Shown here one piece after another: positions 6,656 through 8,662 of a DNA stretch of 8,662 bases (the stretch's first letter is position 1; every line of letters starts with the position of its first letter). Source of the stretch: Flavobacteriales bacterium (lineage in GTDB: Bacteria > Bacteroidota > Bacteroidia > Flavobacteriales > Flavobacteriaceae). Both the position numbers and the translations under genes were made by a program. The stretch spans positions 1 to 8,662 of the forward strand of contig JALVKK010000243.1 of assembly GCA_027033875.1 (NCBI GenBank), read 5' to 3'. Below the pieces are notes generated by a model. It had not been told where the DNA came from, made no database searches, and saw only the letters and a list, made by a program, of their open reading frames with translations.

Positions 6656-7716
6656 TTTTTCCAGCGATAGCTACCACGCAAAGCCAAAACAAAAACAATA
6701 ACCAAATAAAACGGATAAACCACAAAACTCAACGGGTAATACCGCCAAAGCAAACTAGCGCGATAAAAACGATTTGTTTGATATAAACACAAGGCATCAA
6801 CTATAAATTTGACGGCTATAAACCAATAGAACCGCTGATAATTAAACATTGCATACAGTAAACCTATATGCACTAACATCATCAAAATACCAAGTATTTT
6901 TGACCTTGTTTGCCCGCCATTTTTACTTTTGCCCGCCCAACGGATTTTTTGTTGAATCAATTCGTTCCAATTAGAAGCCGATTGCGTTTTTACAATAGCG
7001 GAGCGTGATTTGATAAAATGTATTTTACCGGGAAATTTTCGAGCAAATTTTTGCAACAAAAACACATCGTCTCCCGATGCGATATCCAAATTACCTTCAT
7101 AACCCCGAACGGCTTCAAAACTTTGTTTTCTGAAAATCAAATTGGCACCGTTGGCCAAAAAAGGCTTTTTTAATCCGGCACTGACCATAGTCAAAGCCTG
7201 TAAACATAAAAACTCAAATTGTTGAAACTGTCCTAAAAAATTGTCTGTATCAAAATACCGTACCGGTCCCAAAATCATTTCCGGTTGATGTTGAGCAATA
7301 AAGCTGTTTACTGCGTGTAAATAATCCGGTAATAATTCGCAATCGGCGTCAATACTGATAATCCATTCGTATTGCGCTTTGGCAATTCCTGTTTTCAAGG
7401 CTTGTTTTTTACCACTTTTTTTGTTTTTTATTAGTAATATATTTTGTTGATTTTCAACGATTTTATATGAATTGTCATCTGAATGATCATCAATCATAAT
7501 AATCTCAAAAGCATCAGCGGGATAATCTGTTTTTTGTAACGAATTTATAAGTCGCGGTAAGTTTTTTGCCTCATTTTTAAAAGGAATAACAATGGAAAAT
7601 TTAAAAACTTGTTTCGTTTTTTTAGTTTCAAAAAAAGCTAATTGCCATTGGTAAATCACCAAACTAATTATCCAAATAGCATAAAAGCCTCCTGTCAAAA
7701 TTAAAAAAATCGTCAT
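6619..7716 (-). CDS. Family 2 membrane glycosyltransferase
   Basis: A 365-residue inverting GT-A glycosyltransferase of family GT2. An N-terminal TM helix (about 3-27) precedes the catalytic domain, which starts at FSIVIPFKNEAKNLPRL (40-56). Motifs seen in order are the nucleotide-binding IDD (75-77), the metal-binding D123-A-D125, the G215-D-D217 block that supplies the catalytic acid, and Q256-K-I-R259-W260, the QxxRW signature of processive or cellulose-synthase-like GT2 enzymes. Two to four membrane segments follow (about 275-348). The active site is predicted to face the cytoplasm, with acceptor and product in the membrane. The start codon overlaps the stop of the upstream UPF0104 gene (ATGA, 7713-7716), so the two are translationally coupled and probably share a pathway. 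The C-terminal tail is Ser/Lys-rich and is encoded opposite the end of the PBP gene. Donor and acceptor cannot be told from sequence. Confidence 0.92.
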   Translation of the reverse strand: MTIFLILTGGFYAIWIISLVIYQWQLAFFETKKTKQVFKFSIVIPFKNEAKNLPRLINSLQKTDYPADAFEIIMIDDHSDDNSYKIVENQQNILLIKNKKSGKKQALKTGIAKAQYEWIISIDADCELLPDYLHAVNSFIAQHQPEMILGPVRYFDTDNFLGQFQQFEFLCLQALTMVSAGLKKPFLANGANLIFRKQSFEAVRGYEGNLDIASGDDVFLLQKFARKFPGKIHFIKSRSAIVKTQSASNWNELIQQKIRWAGKSKNGGQTRSKILGILMMLVHIGLLYAMFNYQRFYWFIAVKFIVDALCLYQTNRFYRASLLWRYYPLSFVVYPFYLVIVFVLALRGSYRWKNYPSKSSSKSSF

Positions 7717-8654
7717 CTTTTAAAAGTTTTAGATTGCCACATCCAAATCAAACCGGCGATAAACGGCAAGAAAAAATTAGCAAACCACATCAAAGCAACA
7801 ACTTTAAAAATCAAAACTCCGTTAATTTGTAAAGCCGAAAACACCCAAATAGCCACATTACCTTTAACCGCCCAATCTAAAAAAGAAAAGATAGGAATAA
7901 TCGTAGAAAATAAATATACCAAAAACACACTTGCATACAAGGTCAATAATCCCTGTTCTACATTAAAATATCGTAATATCCATACAAATTGACTTGAAAA
8001 AATAACATAACGCAATAAAGCATACATATTGCTTTTTGCCCATAGTTTAGGTTTAAAAACCATATTATCTCTATATTTTATAAACAAGAAAAAAATGGCG
8101 ACAAAAATCATCAAACCAAAAAAAAGCATTGCTAATATCTGACCTAAATGACCGAAGAATATATTAAAATGAATCAGTTTTTCAAATAAACCGGTATAGT
8201 AAGCGTAAAGTAAACCTAACAGCCCGGCTAATAAAGTAACCAACAATTGCGAGACATTACCTATTAAAGTTAAACCCAACACACTTTTGTAGTCTTTTTT
8301 GTCGTAAAACAAGACTTTAACGCCATATTCTCCAATCCGGTTAGGTGTTAACAATGACAAACCGAAACTAATTAAACTCTGTTTAGCCGCTTCGATAAAA
8401 GAAATTTTTTTGATTTGTCCGGCTAAATATTGCCATTTTTTAATCTCTAATAACCAATTTAACAAGCTGAATATCAATAATATTGACACAAAAACTACAG
8501 CATATTGCGAAGAATCGCTCCACAAATTTTGTAAGTACCGGTGATGCCACAAATAATAAATAGCAATGATGCTAATTAGAATCTTAGCAAAAGATAAAAT
8601 AACATTATGATATTTTGAGAGAAATTTATACATTTGATGAATTGCAAAGTACAT
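7713..8654 (-). CDS. UPF0104 / LPG-synthase-TM-type integral membrane protein
   Basis: A 313-residue polytopic inner-membrane protein with about seven to eight hydrophobic segments, resembling the transmembrane (flippase-like) half of lysylphosphatidylglycerol synthases but without the aminoacyl-transfer domain. Family landmarks are TPNRIGEYG (103-111), the following TLIGNVSQLLVTLLAGLLGL (129-148), and a late LDWAVKGNVA (259-268) that matches the conserved loop found in relatives. Such proteins often sit next to GT2 enzymes, and this one ends in a 4-bp ATGA overlap with the GT2 gene downstream. A role in moving or presenting a lipid-linked glycoside is therefore plausible but unproven. The start is uncertain: ATG at 8654 is the first, but ATG at 8633 (MYKFLSKYH) gives a more natural N-terminus and leaves a promoter-like TACTTTG upstream. 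The gene reaches almost to the window edge. Confidence 0.88.
   Translation of the reverse strand: MYFAIHQMYKFLSKYHNVILSFAKILISIIAIYYLWHHRYLQNLWSDSSQYAVVFVSILLIFSLLNWLLEIKKWQYLAGQIKKISFIEAAKQSLISFGLSLLTPNRIGEYGVKVLFYDKKDYKSVLGLTLIGNVSQLLVTLLAGLLGLLYAYYTGLFEKLIHFNIFFGHLGQILAMLFFGLMIFVAIFFLFIKYRDNMVFKPKLWAKSNMYALLRYVIFSSQFVWILRYFNVEQGLLTLYASVFLVYLFSTIIPIFSFLDWAVKGNVAIWVFSALQINGVLIFKVVALMWFANFFLPFIAGLIWMWQSKTFKR
8645..8651 (-). promoter_or_regulatory. Weak -7-like element before the UPF0104-GT2 operon
   Basis: On the minus strand TACTTTG is one base short of the TAnnTTTG consensus and lies 11 bp upstream of the alternative ATG at 8633. If it is real, transcription would begin at or just before that ATG and the start at 8654 could not be used. 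Too little sequence remains in the window to look for a -33 element. Confidence 0.2.
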
Positions 8655-8662
8655 AAAAAAAA

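Overview
The window looks like a chromosomal segment from a member of the Bacteroidota, most likely of the Flavobacteriia/Cytophagia type. Four signs support this: AT-rich DNA, starts without Shine-Dalgarno sequences, one clean TAnnTTTG (-7) promoter element, and a gldH lipoprotein gene beside a RicT/PSP1 gene and a class A penicillin-binding protein gene. It holds seven protein genes and no RNA gene, CRISPR array or transposase.

Layout, left to right. (1) 18-2285, plus strand: a two-gene signalling operon, a LytTR-type response regulator followed 6 bp later by a seven-TM LytS-like sensor histidine kinase. (2) 2286-2413: an intergenic region with a -7 promoter element, a perfect 6-bp inverted repeat and a possible 14-codon leader ORF, all ahead of ricT. 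(3) 2414-6655, plus strand: ricT (regulatory Fe-S protein with a PSP1 domain), gldH (overlapping ricT by 11 bp) and a PBP1A-type peptidoglycan synthase. gldH and the PBP gene are separated by 173 bp that carry a piece resembling the 'GTCATTCCGA' intergenic repeat found across Bacteroidota genomes. (4) 6619-8654, minus strand: a GT2 membrane glycosyltransferase and, upstream of it with a 4-bp ATGA overlap, a UPF0104/LPG-synthase-TM-type membrane protein. This pair converges on the PBP gene, and the two coding regions overlap tail to tail by 37 bp.

Functionally the window is mostly envelope biology: peptidoglycan polymerisation and cross-linking, an outer-envelope lipoprotein associated with gliding/type IX secretion, a probable envelope glycoside or glycolipid module, and a membrane two-component system whose signal is unknown. 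RicT is the odd member; in Bacillus its homologue works in an Fe-S complex that tunes RNase Y.

I do not see a clearly new system. The points most worth checking are the ricT leader (promoter, hairpin and small ORF), the form of RicT seen here (Cys-rich N-terminus and strongly basic tail), the antisense 3' overlap, and the dispersed repeat inside the gldH-PBP spacer.
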